Positions 55,475-64,000 of a stretch of 64,000 nt of DNA are shown here, in pieces. Every line of letters begins with the position of its first letter. Position 1 is the stretch's first letter. The notes beneath the pieces were generated by a model, which was not told the origin of the DNA, did not search any database, and saw only the letters and a list, made by a program, of their open reading frames with translations. The DNA is taken from NCBI RefSeq assembly GCF_040183065.1, contig NC_091121.1:61164287-61228286 (forward strand), read 5' to 3'. The translations under genes and the position numbers were made by a program. The DNA comes from Periplaneta americana. Its lineage: Eukaryota; Arthropoda; Insecta; Blattodea; Blattidae.

Positions 55475-56050
55475 TCCAATTAAAAATTAATCTTCCGAAG
55501 TTATATATTTGGGAATCATAAGTGAAAAACATCTGAAATGGAATAAACATATCAACTATCTTTGTAATAAAATACGTAAAATTATACATTATTTTGTTCA
55601 GCTACGAAATTTCTTACCAATGGATGTACTACGTACAGTTTATACCTTGCCTTATTTCAGTCTGTAACCCAATATGGAATATTAGGAAGGGGTAGTACTT
55701 AAAACTAACATCATTCCACCAGACTTATTACAGAGAAGAATAATTAAAATATGTAAAAAAAAAAAGCAATGGTTATTCTATCGAAAAATTGTTTCAAGAA
55801 TTTGAAGTCTTGAAAATACATCAAATTTATATAAATGTATTACTAATTTTATACATAAAATCATATTAGGCCTAATTTCAGATAATATAGGCTACTCACA
55901 AACACAAACCCAAAGGTATGGATACAATACGTTTGTTTGAACCCAAGTGTTTAATGAGCACTGCCTTCAATCATAGTAGTAATATTAGTCCTAGAATGTA
56001 TAACAAATTAACAAAGAAATGCCTCATGTATTTCACTCAAACAGTTTTAA
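55475..56050 (+). pseudogene. LINE family D fragment (thumb and C-terminal region)
   Basis: The plus-strand frame has YLGIISEKHLKWNKHINYLC, NKIRKIIHYFVQLRNFLPMD and LLQRRIIKICKKKKQ, collinear with the C-terminal half of the element at 13174-14136. Several stops. Confidence 0.85.
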
Positions 56051-56685
56051 ATTTAAAAATGTATGTTAGCCCTTTGTTATAAATGAATATTAATTTTTAA
56101 GATGTTATTATTGTAATTTATCTACAGTAATCTTACTAGAGGTTTTTGATTTATATAGAGAAAATCAAAACTCGAGTGGGATTTAATTGACTATTACACG
56201 ATTAGAAGAACGTATATAAAGATTAGAAGAAACAAAGTACACTAATACAATGAAAAACTGTATTAATTGACTTACTAAAATACTAAACTGTCTTGAAAAT
56301 GTATTATTGTACCATCTCATCATTACAAATATTCCGCTAGATGGTAGTAGTGTGTTATGATTAGCTATTCTCTTGTTACCAGTTGTGCTAACTAAACACT
56401 CTTCATTGAACTCTATGGACGATTACTACTCAAGAAGGCTTTGTTGATTCAGTTTCATTTTTGTTAAAACAGTTGCATTCCACTTCAATTATCAATATAT
56501 ATTAAACAATCTCTGATATGTGACTATTCATAACCTCATACAGCGGAAGCCATTGCATAACCTAAATAATATAAACAAGAAAAATAATAGAAATGTTTTA
56601 ATTAAGAATGATGAACTAAACATGAATCATTTTAAATGGTACAATAATTATTGAAAGTACGATGTTGAAAAACAAAGAAACAAAT
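56051..56685. other. Intronic DNA, probable old repeat, no gene
   Basis: 56165-56280 (CTCGAGTGGGATTTAATTGA and following) reads like a dispersed repeat, but no ends can be set. Confidence 0.35.
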
Positions 56686-56805
56686 GTTAGGGAAGTGATA
56701 AAAACAAACAAATGCTAGGGAAGTGATAAAACAAATGCTAGGGAGATGATAAAAACAAATGCTAGGAGATGATGAAAACAAATCCTATGGAGGTGATAAA
56801 AATTG
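56686..56805. repeat. Imperfect tandem repeat, about 24-bp unit
   Basis: Five variants of AAACAAATGCTAGGGAAGTG followed by ATAAA, with small length changes (AGGGAGATGA, AGGAGATGA, CTATGGAGGTGA). Confidence 0.88.
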
Positions 56806-57299
56806 TAGGATAAGCAACCATGATTGGTTGAAACACGTAGTTCTGTACAGTTTTATTGGTCAAAAGTAGTATGACGTAGTAAAAGTGTAATAGTCTATGT
56901 AATTTTATTATGTAGGCCTCCCCTGAGCACGAGATCAATCTCTTTCAGGGGACTGCTGGAATTTTTGTATATTTACGATAATAAAATTGTTTACAAGTTC
57001 AAGTTCAATATAATGGTTAAATTAAGTCAATATATCTTACCTTTAGGGATTACAAGAAATTGTCCTTGTGTGCAATACATAAAATTACAATTTTATATTT
57101 TTTTTTCGGGTCCACAGTTAATGATTTCATTTCCCTATGTTTTGTAAACAATAGTGCGAAAAAATGAACTGCACACAAAAAATCATTCGAAATATTGAGA
57201 CAAATGGATTCGTTGAAAAACGTATAATGAAGAAAGTGTCGCCTTCATTATATAATTCATAGCCTATTTTTCTGTCCAAGTGCAGGCCATTCACTACAA
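56806..57299. other. Intronic DNA, no gene seen
   Basis: The 60-codon open frame at 56965-57147 has no splice or family support. Confidence 0.4.
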
Positions 57300-57510
57300 A
57301 CTCAGTAATCTTCAACAATCTCTCTTTTCCTCATTCTTCTTCGTCTACGGAGAAATCCATATCTTTTAAGGTTGTCGATCATCTGATATCTTCTTCTGTA
57401 CCGAACTTTTTTCCCGTTCACATTCTTTTCAGTGCGTCCTTCAGTAGGCAATTTCTTCTCAGTCAGTGACCCAACCAATTTCTCAAGGCATCGACATTTT
57501 ATCCAATCAC
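57300..57510 (-). pseudogene. LINE family B C-terminal fragment, minus strand
   Basis: The minus strand reads EKLVGSLTEKKLPTEGRTEK, NVNGKKVRYRRRYQMIDNLK, RYGFLRRRR: a further LINE B copy with changes and in-frame losses. Confidence 0.8.
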
Positions 57511-57702
57511 TGTAGGCGTAACGGTATATCTGTTTGGCAAAGCAACTTAACGGAACTTCCAAAGGCGAATTCGAGAATTGACTATCTAAGTTTCTTTCAA
57601 ATATAGACTATAAGAAATATAAGACGCCAAAAGAAAAGATGGGAAATACGATACCTCTTGCTACAGTACAGTATCAAAGCCTAGAATTAGATAGACGATG
57701 AT

Positions 57703-57706
57703 GACG

Positions 57707-57754
<48 letters not shown>

Positions 57755-57762
57755 TGTTATTA

Positions 57763-57793
<31 letters not shown>

Positions 57794-57794
57794 G

Positions 57795-57835
<41 letters not shown>

Positions 57836-57842
57836 CATTATT
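57703..57842. repeat. Long (TTA)n microsatellite
   Basis: About 45 units with a few TTG and ATG interruptions, ending about 80 bp before exon 3. Confidence 0.98.
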
Positions 57843-57921
57843 ACAATTAATCGTCTGTTTATTAGAGAAATGTATAACAGCATAATCAGAGAACATAATA
57901 GAGTTATGTTTCTTTTTGCAG

Positions 57922-57975
57922 TGTCTCAGAGGATTAAGTATTTCAGTTGACGGATCCAGGTGCACACAACTATGC
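57922..57975 (+). CDS. Exon 3 of the host gene (cysteine-rich)
   Basis: Strong acceptor (TTTCTTTTTGCAG) and perfect donor (TGC|GTAAGT). 54 nt, phase 0 in and out, translating CLRGLSISVDGSRCTQLC. The three cysteines include a C-x3-C pair. With exon 4 this forms C-x3-C-x5-C-x3-C-x-C, comparable to the spaced C-x3-C pairs before the first FN3 domain in Sevenless and ROS1. Confidence 0.6.
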
Positions 57976-58385
57976 GTAAGTACTATCCACCTTAAATATT
58001 ATCTTCATACAATACGCTAAATGGGTATTATCGTATTTCATAATAACCCTTCCTTACGCGGGCGAATTAGCGTCTGAAGTACCTAACCATAGTTGATTTC
58101 AGGATCTATTACAGAATATAATTATGTCTCGAACAAAATTGGCTATTATAACAAAGGGAGGGAGCATTTTCACTTCATTTAACATCTTTTGCGAAAAAAA
58201 GTTATTTTATGTTTGATGCAAAACCGTTCTCACCTCACATCAACAAACATTTTAATTTAAAGCTGAATGAAAACCTTAAAAACAACTAAAATTATTATGA
58301 ACTAAGTTCAAGTAGCTTTTAAATTTATTATTCAGTTGCACACATATTTAACTATGCCTACAGTTTTTACAGTGTATTATGTGGC

Positions 58386-58530
58386 TAGTCGGCGATGTAG
58401 GCAATGAAGGAGGAAAGGAACTGGCCACCCTACCCCATTATCTCCTGGCCTAGTTTCCTCATAAGTGGTGTCTTCTTGGTATCACTTGTGAGGTTCAGAC
58501 CTGTCTTCGGACTAAACAACAACAATATTT
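58386..58530 (+). repeat. Dispersed repeat 3' end with hairpin and CAA tail
   Basis: CCTCATAAGTGGTGTC is answered by GTATCACTTGTGAGG (hairpin), followed by GACCTGTCTTCGGACTAAAC and a short (AAC)n tail. Looks like a LINE or SINE 3' terminus. Orientation inferred from the tail. Confidence 0.6.
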
Positions 58531-58617
58531 CAACTTCTCTTTGCAGCAAAATTAGTTTTCCTGTTCCTCATGTGCCCGAAAACTTATAAAGTATCTCCCT
58601 AATTAATAATAATTATA

Positions 58618-59207
58618 CTGGGTGTTCAGTTCAAAGTGTGTCATGGCTCGATGTATGCCGCCATATGGCTAGTCGATGAGCCTAGAGAATTCAATCTTCC
58701 TACACTTCCGCAGAGGTGTATTACTTATGTGCCAGAGAAGTTGCCTAGCAAGTATGGCGTTCATTCAGAAGAGTACTTACTGATACGTACGGTAACGCCG
58801 ATAGTGGCAGGAATGGGAATGTGAACTGTTTGGAAACACGTACTGAGGTGAGTTTTTTTCTTACTGACGGGATATGTGGAGAGGGTTAAGACGATTACTT
58901 ACGTATTTGTTGACATTAACTTCGACGGTCAACATGGATACGGAGCATTTGATTTGTATTGTGGAATATTAACGTACGCAACCGACTTGCCCGCGCAAAA
59001 CACAATTCGAAAGAGGTTATGGTAGCACACAGACTTTACAGACCGCCATCTGTTGCTACGACGTTCAAGTTATACCGTACACGTTCTCAAGTTCAGATTG
59101 AACGCCTTGATTAAAAGGCAACTTCTCTGACACAAAAACTGAAACTCGCTTCAAATCGCTGACTCATCAACAGTGACGTCATGACACACTTTGAAATGAA
59201 CACCCAG
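58618..59207. mobile_element. MITE with terminal inverted repeats (590 bp)
   Basis: TA-flanked (58616-58617 and 59208-59209). Ends CTGGGTGTTCAGTTCAAAGT and the complement of CTGGGTGTTCATTTCAAAGT; the inverted repeat continues through GTGTGTCATG. No transposase frame. Tc1/mariner-type by TA target and terminal style. Confidence 0.9.
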
Positions 59208-59219
59208 TATATATACTGT

Positions 59220-59243
59220 GTGTGTATATATATATATATATAA
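59220..59243. repeat. (TA)n/(TG)n microsatellite
   Basis: TGTGTG followed by about eight TA units. Confidence 0.9.
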
Positions 59244-59339
59244 AATAGTGAAGATTTTAATATTTTAGGGGGTGAAAGTATGAACCATTCTGAGTAGAAA
59301 ATTCGTATAAACAAGTGTCGAATTGCTTCCATGAGGATA

Positions 59340-59512
59340 TGTTAATTTATACCATGTCCATATCACATATGTGCACACACATTTATGCCCAATTTTATTT
59401 TTGTTCACTTTTTTATGTTTATATTTTTGGCTCCATGTGGCCTATGACCATGCACGTTTATGTCCATTTTTATTTATGTACTCTTTTCATGCATGTCCAC
59501 TTGTAGACTATA
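59340..59512. repeat. Degenerate direct repeats rich in TTTATGTCCATTTTTATTT words
   Basis: Related words (CATTTATGCCCAATTTTATT, TTTATGTCCATTTTTATTTA) recur at about 59388 and 59457; very imperfect. Confidence 0.45.
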
Positions 59513-59689
59513 TGTGAAATGCATAAGCTTATGTTTTTTTATTTATCATATTTAGGAAGAGTTAAGGCCGTAAGGCGCTCCATCAGGCAAAATTGTACAA
59601 ATACAGGGTACGAATCATTATACTTATTAAAATTATTCTTAGCTTGGTACGAGAGCTCTATATTCATGGACACTTATGACCACATGGTC

Positions 59690-59945
59690 AGCCTCTTGGT
59701 CTAGTGATTAGCGACATTGGCTCACAACCAAGCAGTTTTGAGTTTGATACCCAACTCTGTCAACGGACTTCTCATGATTTTTCCTTAGTTAGGAATTGTA
59801 CCTTAGGTTTTCTTTTATCCTTAGGTTTAAGTTACATTTAGACAGATATGAGTGTTAGGAGGTGACTGGCGCACCCTACCAAAAATTCGTTGTTAATATC
59901 CCCTTACGGGATCGTACATCCATCTTATATAACAGGAGGTCTTAA
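59690..59945 (+). repeat. tRNA-derived SINE-like repeat
   Basis: Head TGGTCTAGTGATTAGCGAC (A-box-like) with a B-box-like GAGTTTGATACCC 35-50 nt later, then a body with TTTTCCTTAGTTAGGAATTG and AGGAGGTGACTGGCGCACC. No second copy in the window. Confidence 0.5.
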
Positions 59946-60005
59946 TGAAAATTAATAACATTGATATGCATGAAATAATAATCATAGTCGTAATATGTGT
60001 TTCAG

Positions 60006-60070
60006 AATGGATCAGCCTTCTGCAACCAAGGGTGCTCATGTCTGGGGGAACTGCGCATTAGCGAAAGTAG
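60006..60070 (+). CDS. Exon 4 of the host gene (cysteine-rich, to FN3 linker)
   Basis: Acceptor ATGTGTTTCAG, donor AG|GTAAAC, 65 nt, phase 0 in and phase 2 out. It encodes NGSAFCNQGCSCLGELRISE plus S and two bases of the next codon. An N-x-S glycosylation sequon spans the exon junction (N-G-S). The alternative donor 4 nt earlier (GAAA|GTAGGT) would leave phase 1 and not fit exon 5, so the later one is chosen. Confidence 0.6.
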
Positions 60071-60284
60071 GTAAACTAATCATTCAAACACTCACTACAG
60101 GATAATACTTAAGCGTCTTTACTCAATTAAGGAGCTTAGAGACTAATTAACGGTGACAAGATAATTAAACTGTTAACTGTCAGGATTTAGTGAGAATTCC
60201 TGAAAGCGTCATTCGTGAGAAACTCGAGAGATCTGAAGCAGTTATAAGAGCTCTTATTAAGTTTTTCTCATCTTCTTCATCCGG

Positions 60285-60395
60285 AATTCACCCACCCATC
60301 CATCCACCCACACAATCATCCATCCATCGATCTATCCATCCATCCATCCATCGATCCATCCATCCATCCATCCATCGATCCATCCATCCATGCAA
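60285..60395. repeat. (CATC)n microsatellite with CGAT interruptions
   Basis: Tandem CATC/CACC units with regular ATCGATC variants at 60328, 60351 and 60375. Confidence 0.95.
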
Positions 60396-60779
60396 ACATT
60401 ACTTTTAGCTGTAGCGACAAGCACTAGTGAAGGCAGGCATACTCGGTCGGCTTTCATTCTCGTGAGACTGAATAATTAAAATTATCTTCGTCATCCTCAC
60501 CAGCTGCATCACTGCCTCTGGTCAGTATATTTACAACTCTTCCTAAGACACTTAATATCTCTACTTATTTTCACGTAACACATTTATGCTCGAGGATGAA
60601 ATGAACATAACGTTACGGAGTTTGTTCTACATCTGACATCACTTCCTTATCAATAGATTAGACTCTCGCATTGATACGGTGTTTGCTGGAGGGATAAACT
60701 TATTTTCTTTCATGAATTGTATTTATTTCTCTCATCATAGACCAATATTAACGGCTCGCCAACAAACCATTCAGAGATC

Positions 60780-60931
60780 AGAGATAGTGAGTGGTTTCTA
60801 TAACTGCGAGATGCGAGGTCTGCGCACCACGCAGCCATAGAAACTATTCACTATCTCTCGTGTAGTCCGGATTTGTGCGAGCCGGTCCTCGCACCTCGCA
60901 CGTCGCATTCATCGGTTCAGAAAAACCAAGA
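60780..60931. mobile_element. Hairpin MITE H2, 5'-truncated copy next to exon 5
   Basis: Matches 38955-39117: AGATAGTGAGTGGTTTCTAT, CTGCGAGATGCGAGGTCTGC, AACTATTCACTATCTCTCGT, GTCCGGATTTGTGCGAGC, ATCGGTTCAGAAAAACCAAG. The outer part of the left arm is missing. It ends about 35 bp before the splice acceptor of exon 5. Confidence 0.85.
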
Positions 60932-60966
60932 CATAACATTCCATTAACGTGTGAGAAAGTCCGCAG

Positions 60967-61117
60967 GTATGTCCGTGGTGAGTCCGGCCCAACTGCGCCT
61001 CGACTTCACTGCAGAGAGGCCACAATTGTAACCATTATGTGGGAGAGTCCTGGACATCCGGTGTTCGCCATCGAGATGCGTCAAAAGGACGACATGGAGT
61101 GGACACCCCTCAACACG
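60967..61117 (+). CDS. Exon 5 of the host gene: N-terminal half of a fibronectin type III domain
   Basis: The acceptor AAAGTCCGCAG has only a weak pyrimidine tract, with CATTAAC as a possible branch site. 151 nt, ending ACG|GTACGT in phase 0. Joined to exon 4 it reads S-R-YVRGESGPTAPRLHCREA, then TIVTIMWESPGHPVFAIEM and RQKDDMEWTPLNT. A proline-rich start, the T-I-M-W-E-S-P B/C-strand Trp and F-A-I-E-M-R-Q strand are typical of FN3. ROS1 and Sevenless place such a domain directly after their cysteine-rich head. The second half of the domain and the rest of the protein are not in the window. Confidence 0.65.
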
Positions 61118-61380
61118 GTACGTTCAGTACTTCCGAAGAGTGCAAGACAGCAGTGTGATGTAGATATTTGAGATGACTTATTAAACGAGATGCAAATAAA
61201 TCTTGAAGTTACATACTGTATATGTTAGATGTTCACTGAAAGACACCCACCCCCGTAGAAGCTAATGATGCGAGACTTCAAACTTTAAGTGACTGCATTT
61301 TTATAAAAAATAATGTTGGATTTCCAACTTATGTTGAGATAATATTTTCAACTACTTCTCGGTTTCAATACTAATGTAAT

Positions 61381-61660
61381 ACTGATCAAGGCCGCGTGTG
61401 TGCCTACGCGCTAGAGCGCTAGACTTCCATCCTGATGGCCCGAGTTCTATCCCAGATGGAATTTGTAATGAATAGGCTTGTAATGTTGGGGACCGAATAC
61501 AAATGTTGACCGCAGCATGGTACATAGGCCGGGGACGTGAGCTAGTACGAGGACATTGACTTGGTTCTGCGGTCGATTACAGGACTAACAAGGTCCACAT
61601 AAACACATCTGGACAGCTCTAAAAGTAAATATGAGCTAGAACACATTAAAAATATATATT
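61381..61660 (+). repeat. SINE-like repeat with degraded tRNA head
   Basis: GCGCTAGAGCGCTAGACTTC and GGCCCGAGTTCTATCC sit at A- and B-box spacing; the body includes GGAATTTGTAATG (compare R3) and ends in an AT-rich tail. Confidence 0.5.
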
Positions 61661-62084
61661 TTACGTACCTTTCGTTATGTGCAGAAGAATTATCATAAAA
61701 TTATTCGTGGGTTTGAGTTTCCTCCTTTCTTTTCTTGTGCTACAATGTAGCACAAGACCTATATAATATCGCTTGTCACCTCGTATGTTTGTATTACATA
61801 ATTTACATATAACATTCCCGTCATTCACTTCAAAACACTCACCAAATTCTGCTGCAAAAATATGCGCCTAAGCACCTTCAACCTTCAGCATTATTCAGCA
61901 GGTACATTGTTTACACATGCTACAGTAGTGACTGGTGAACGGAGTATTCAGCAGGTACAGCTGTCAAAAAAAAAAAGTGGCCGCACTCGTGAACAGCGAA
62001 TATTTTCAAAGTCCACTTCGGGTCGCGGCGATGTTACACGATGCATGTGCTTGTACAAGTAGTTCCGGAACTATGGAAGTATTC

Positions 62085-62160
62085 CATATCTGCTTCTCGC
62101 AGACCAGCGGTAGAGTGCTTGTTTAATGATTCAAAGGTTGTGGGTTCGCGCCTTCTTCAA
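62085..62160 (+). repeat. tRNA-like fragment
   Basis: ACCAGCGGTAGAGTGCTTG (A-box-like) and GGTTGTGGGTTCGCGCC (B-box-like) at tRNA spacing; no complete cloverleaf. Confidence 0.4.
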
Positions 62161-62179
62161 GCTTTCATTTTATTTTTTA

Positions 62180-62336
62180 ATCGTTCTTTAGCGATGTAAA
62201 TGATATTCAAATTATCATTTATATCCAGTTATCGTTCTTGATGGATATCACGTTATTTATATTTTGATATCGTTCTTTAGGGATATGAATAAAATTCAAG
62301 TCATCATTTGTATATTGTTATCGTTTTATAACGATA

Positions 62337-62411
<75 letters not shown>

Positions 62412-63310
62412 GTATCTCCAGTGGGGGTTAGCCCTATTTTACATATGTATGTTAGGGCTATAGTTTTATACACAAAACAGATAAGCATAAAGAGAAATGG
62501 AAAAGAAAATTAAATTAGCTTACGCGATGTAAACAAAACATAAACAATCCGTAAATTAGGCATTGCGATTGCAAAACAAATATCAGTTATCAATTTGAAA
62601 CATACAAAAACATTAACAACACACATACGTAACACTTCTATAACACAAATATGCAGCTTTCCATACCATACATAATAAATTAATACACAATAGTCACACA
62701 AACACAATCAAACTATAATTACGACATTGCGACGACATCAAGCATCCCATAACTGACTCACATACATAACAAATCAAGCATCCGTTGCAACACATACACT
62801 TCAACATAGTAACCACACTTTTAAAAGTTACAAATTTGGCTCCAAGAAGAATAAATAGGACACTGTTACTAATTACTATTCTTCTACAATTTCTTAAATA
62901 CATCTGTAATAAATCTGTGAAATTCCGATATGAATAATATTCACGTTTTTTATATTGTTATCGTTCTTTACCGATATAAATAATATTCAAGTTATCATTT
63001 ATATTGTTTTCCTTCATTAGCATTATAAAATAATATTCAAGTTATTTATATTGTTATTGTTCTTTCGCAATATAAATAATCTGTATTTTATGTAGGTAAT
63101 TATTATAACACAAATAAACATCTTTCTTTGTAAAATAGGTTACTTTATTTAGATAATTAAACACGTATTATATAATATCTTATATTAATTAAACAAACCG
63201 ATATTTATCATTTATATTGTGTTATCGTTCTTTAGTGATACTGTAAAAATAATATTCAAGTTATTTATATTGTAATCGTTCTTTAGCGATATAAATAACA
63301 TAAATTTAAT
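62180..63310. repeat. Diverged satellite, about 50-bp unit with ATCG...CGAT inverted core, split by a LINE tail
   Basis: Units of the type TATCGTTCTTTAGCGATATA followed by AATAATATTCAAGTTATC and ATTTATATTGT recur at 62182, 62231, 62269, 62320, then after an interruption at 62950, 63000, 63048, 63224 and 63275. The first four bases of the core are complementary to the last four (ATCG and CGAT). Confidence 0.75.
62338..62935 (-). mobile_element. LINE-like 3' end with (TAA)n tail inserted in the satellite
   Basis: A TAA run and a TTA run (62338-62411) lead into TCCAGTGGGGGTTAGCCCTA, where AGCCCTA and TAGGGCT form a hairpin, then about 480 bp of A/T-rich sequence without coding motifs. Satellite units resume at about 62940, so this block is an insertion. 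Family not recognised. Confidence 0.55.
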
Positions 63311-63405
63311 ATTAGGTTTGGAAAAATCCAGTTGCATAATACTGTTATTAGTTTTTCTTTTTGAATTATTACATTATACTATCTTGAACCACAATAAAAT
63401 GAAAA

Positions 63406-63476
63406 GGAGTAACGAGGAATTGAACCTGAGACGTTGACATCTAAATTCCGACGTTCGTCCGCTGAGCTACGAGGGC
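63406..63476 (-). repeat. tRNA-like element (degraded)
   Basis: The minus strand starts GCCCTCGTAGCTCAGCGG, with the D arm clear and a B box AGGTTCAATTCCT. The anticodon stem is poorly paired and the acceptor only partly complementary. Probably a pseudogene or SINE head. Confidence 0.55.
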
Positions 63477-63539
63477 AAAAGTGTGGAAACATTTTCGGAA
63501 AAATTGGCCCAATCACACTCTAAGATTTTCTGATGATTC

Positions 63540-63775
63540 GTAGAAGCTAGTCCAGGATGCGGGGGGCAAAGGCTAATTGAGATTCCCCGATCTCTGATAG
63601 GGTCAAACATCCTGATAGAATTAATATTTAACCCTTGCCGTGACTTTCGGTGAAGTCCGGAGGGCCCAATTAGTCAAATCCACTCTCCTCTTCTCCACGC
63701 TTGGGCCCCCTGGAATTTAATAAGATGCGAAAGAGATAGTGGTGTGCGGAAAGCAACGGGATGTTACCTCATTTA
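63540..63775. other. GC-richer block, possible unclassified repeat
   Basis: Contains GGATGCGGGGGGCAAAGG and GAAGTCCGGAGGGCCCAAT; no open frame and no second copy here. Confidence 0.3.
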
Positions 63776-63817
63776 GGCCTATCCTTCCCAAGAAAAACTG
63801 CAAACATGAACAAAGGA

Positions 63818-64000
63818 AGCTTTAAATAGAAGAAGAAGCATCTTCTGCGGACCTCTGGAAAAAGAACTAAGGAAGAGACTAGTGAAGTGCTTTGTGTGGA
63901 GTGTGGCATTGTATGGGGAAGGAACATGGACATTACGACGAAATGAAGAGAAACGAATTGAAGCATTTGAAATGTGGATGTGGAGAAGAACGGTGCGTGT
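63818..64000 (+). pseudogene. LINE family B fragment running off the window
   Basis: Reads ALNRRRSIFCGPLEKELRKR, LVKCFVWSVALYGEGTWTLR, RNEEKRIEAFEMWMWRRTVR in one open plus-strand frame. In the 5824-6575 copy this same region is frameshifted. May be a longer copy; it continues beyond 64000. Confidence 0.85.

Larger units (their letters stand above)
48714..57921 (+). other. Intron 2 of the host gene (about 9.2 kb)
   Basis: Runs from donor GTAGGT to acceptor CTTTTTGCAG. It contains two tRNA-like repeats, a mariner copy, LINE fragments, a SINE, a hAT element and a long TTA microsatellite, each listed separately. Confidence 0.5.
57976..60005 (+). other. Intron 3 of the host gene (about 2.0 kb)
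   Basis: Donor GTAAGT to acceptor ATGTGTTTCAG. Contains a hairpin-tailed repeat (58386-58530), a MITE (58618-59207), a TA microsatellite and a tRNA-derived repeat (59690-59945). Confidence 0.55.
60071..60966 (+). other. Intron 4 of the host gene (about 0.9 kb)
   Basis: Holds a CATC-type microsatellite (60285-60395) and a truncated hairpin MITE (60780-60931). An open stretch at 60190-60290 ([20 protein letters not shown]) can be read as an exon in one frame but does not fit the exon 4 to exon 5 phase. Confidence 0.5.
61118..64000 (+). other. Intron 5 of the host gene, continuing past the window
   Basis: Starts at GTACGT. I searched for the remaining FN3 strands (Y-x-F/Y-x-V/F-x-A type) and found none before 64000. 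Confidence 0.45.

Noticed and set aside
57674-57965. Poly-Ile and poly-Asn proteins (also 16936-17181)
   Set aside because: Translation of TTA/TAA microsatellites.
60178-60290. Possible extra exon reading [20 protein letters not shown]
   Set aside because: It can join exon 4 only with a weaker donor and then does not keep phase into exon 5, whereas exon 4 joined directly to exon 5 fits perfectly. Kept only as a low-probability alternative exon.
481-61117. Identification of the host gene as anosmin (Kallmann protein)
   Set aside because: The early C-x3-C pair fits, but the WAP domain that should precede the first FN3 is absent; only about 20 residues separate the last cysteines from the FN3 start.
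1-64000. CRISPR arrays, operons, bacterial promoters or ribosomal RNA
   Set aside because: The tandem repeats have no regular unique spacers, and all architecture (introns, SINEs, LINEs, hAT and mariner elements) is eukaryotic.

Overview
This window is eukaryotic, insect-type DNA. It is AT-rich and intron-dominated, full of decayed non-LTR retrotransposons, tRNA-derived SINEs, Tc1/mariner and hAT DNA transposons, hairpin MITEs and trinucleotide microsatellites, and nothing in it looks bacterial. The repeat families, the very frequent AGGCCTA words and the 48-kb intron suggest a blattodean (cockroach or termite, Periplaneta-like). That assignment is inference from repeat style, not from a marker gene.

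The one host gene I can support runs left to right across almost the whole window as five short exons with consensus splice sites and exactly compatible phases: 481-609 (ATG and signal peptide), 48636-48713, 57922-57975, 60006-60070 and 60967-61117. Together they give 159 codons: a signal peptide, a small cysteine-rich segment and the first half of a fibronectin type III domain. This resembles the N-terminus of the Sevenless/ROS1 receptor tyrosine kinase family. The rest of the gene must lie beyond base 64000. Everything else sits in its introns (about 48.0, 9.2, 2.0 and 0.9 kb, plus an open fifth intron).

Layout. 1-610: CpG-richer upstream stretch and exon 1. 0.6-12 kb: LINE fragments, two SINEs, a Tc1/mariner element (4328-5821), and two near-identical 1.75-kb TA-flanked inverted-repeat elements (6656-8400, 9503-11252), each carrying the same mariner relic. 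12-15 kb: a CR1-like LINE and a nested insertion with a 14-bp target duplication. 15-25 kb: tRNA-like repeats, a hAT foldback with an 8-bp target duplication (19728-20768), mariner relics. 25-45 kb: a degenerate mariner, LINE fragments, SINEs, hairpin elements and a nested hAT/mariner composite. 45.1-47.2 kb: a minisatellite of about 54 units of 39 bp with extreme pyrimidine/purine strand bias. 48.3-61.1 kb: exons 2-5 with MITEs close to two splice acceptors. 61-64 kb: SINE-like repeats, a roughly 50-bp satellite interrupted by a LINE tail, and a LINE running off the window.

Nearly every open reading frame here is a transposon remnant or a simple-repeat artefact. The best leads are the reconstructed gene; a covarying double hairpin at the 3' end of two LINE copies; the composite TIR elements; a central domain and tail shared by two SINE families; and several nested insertions whose target duplications allow relative dating.
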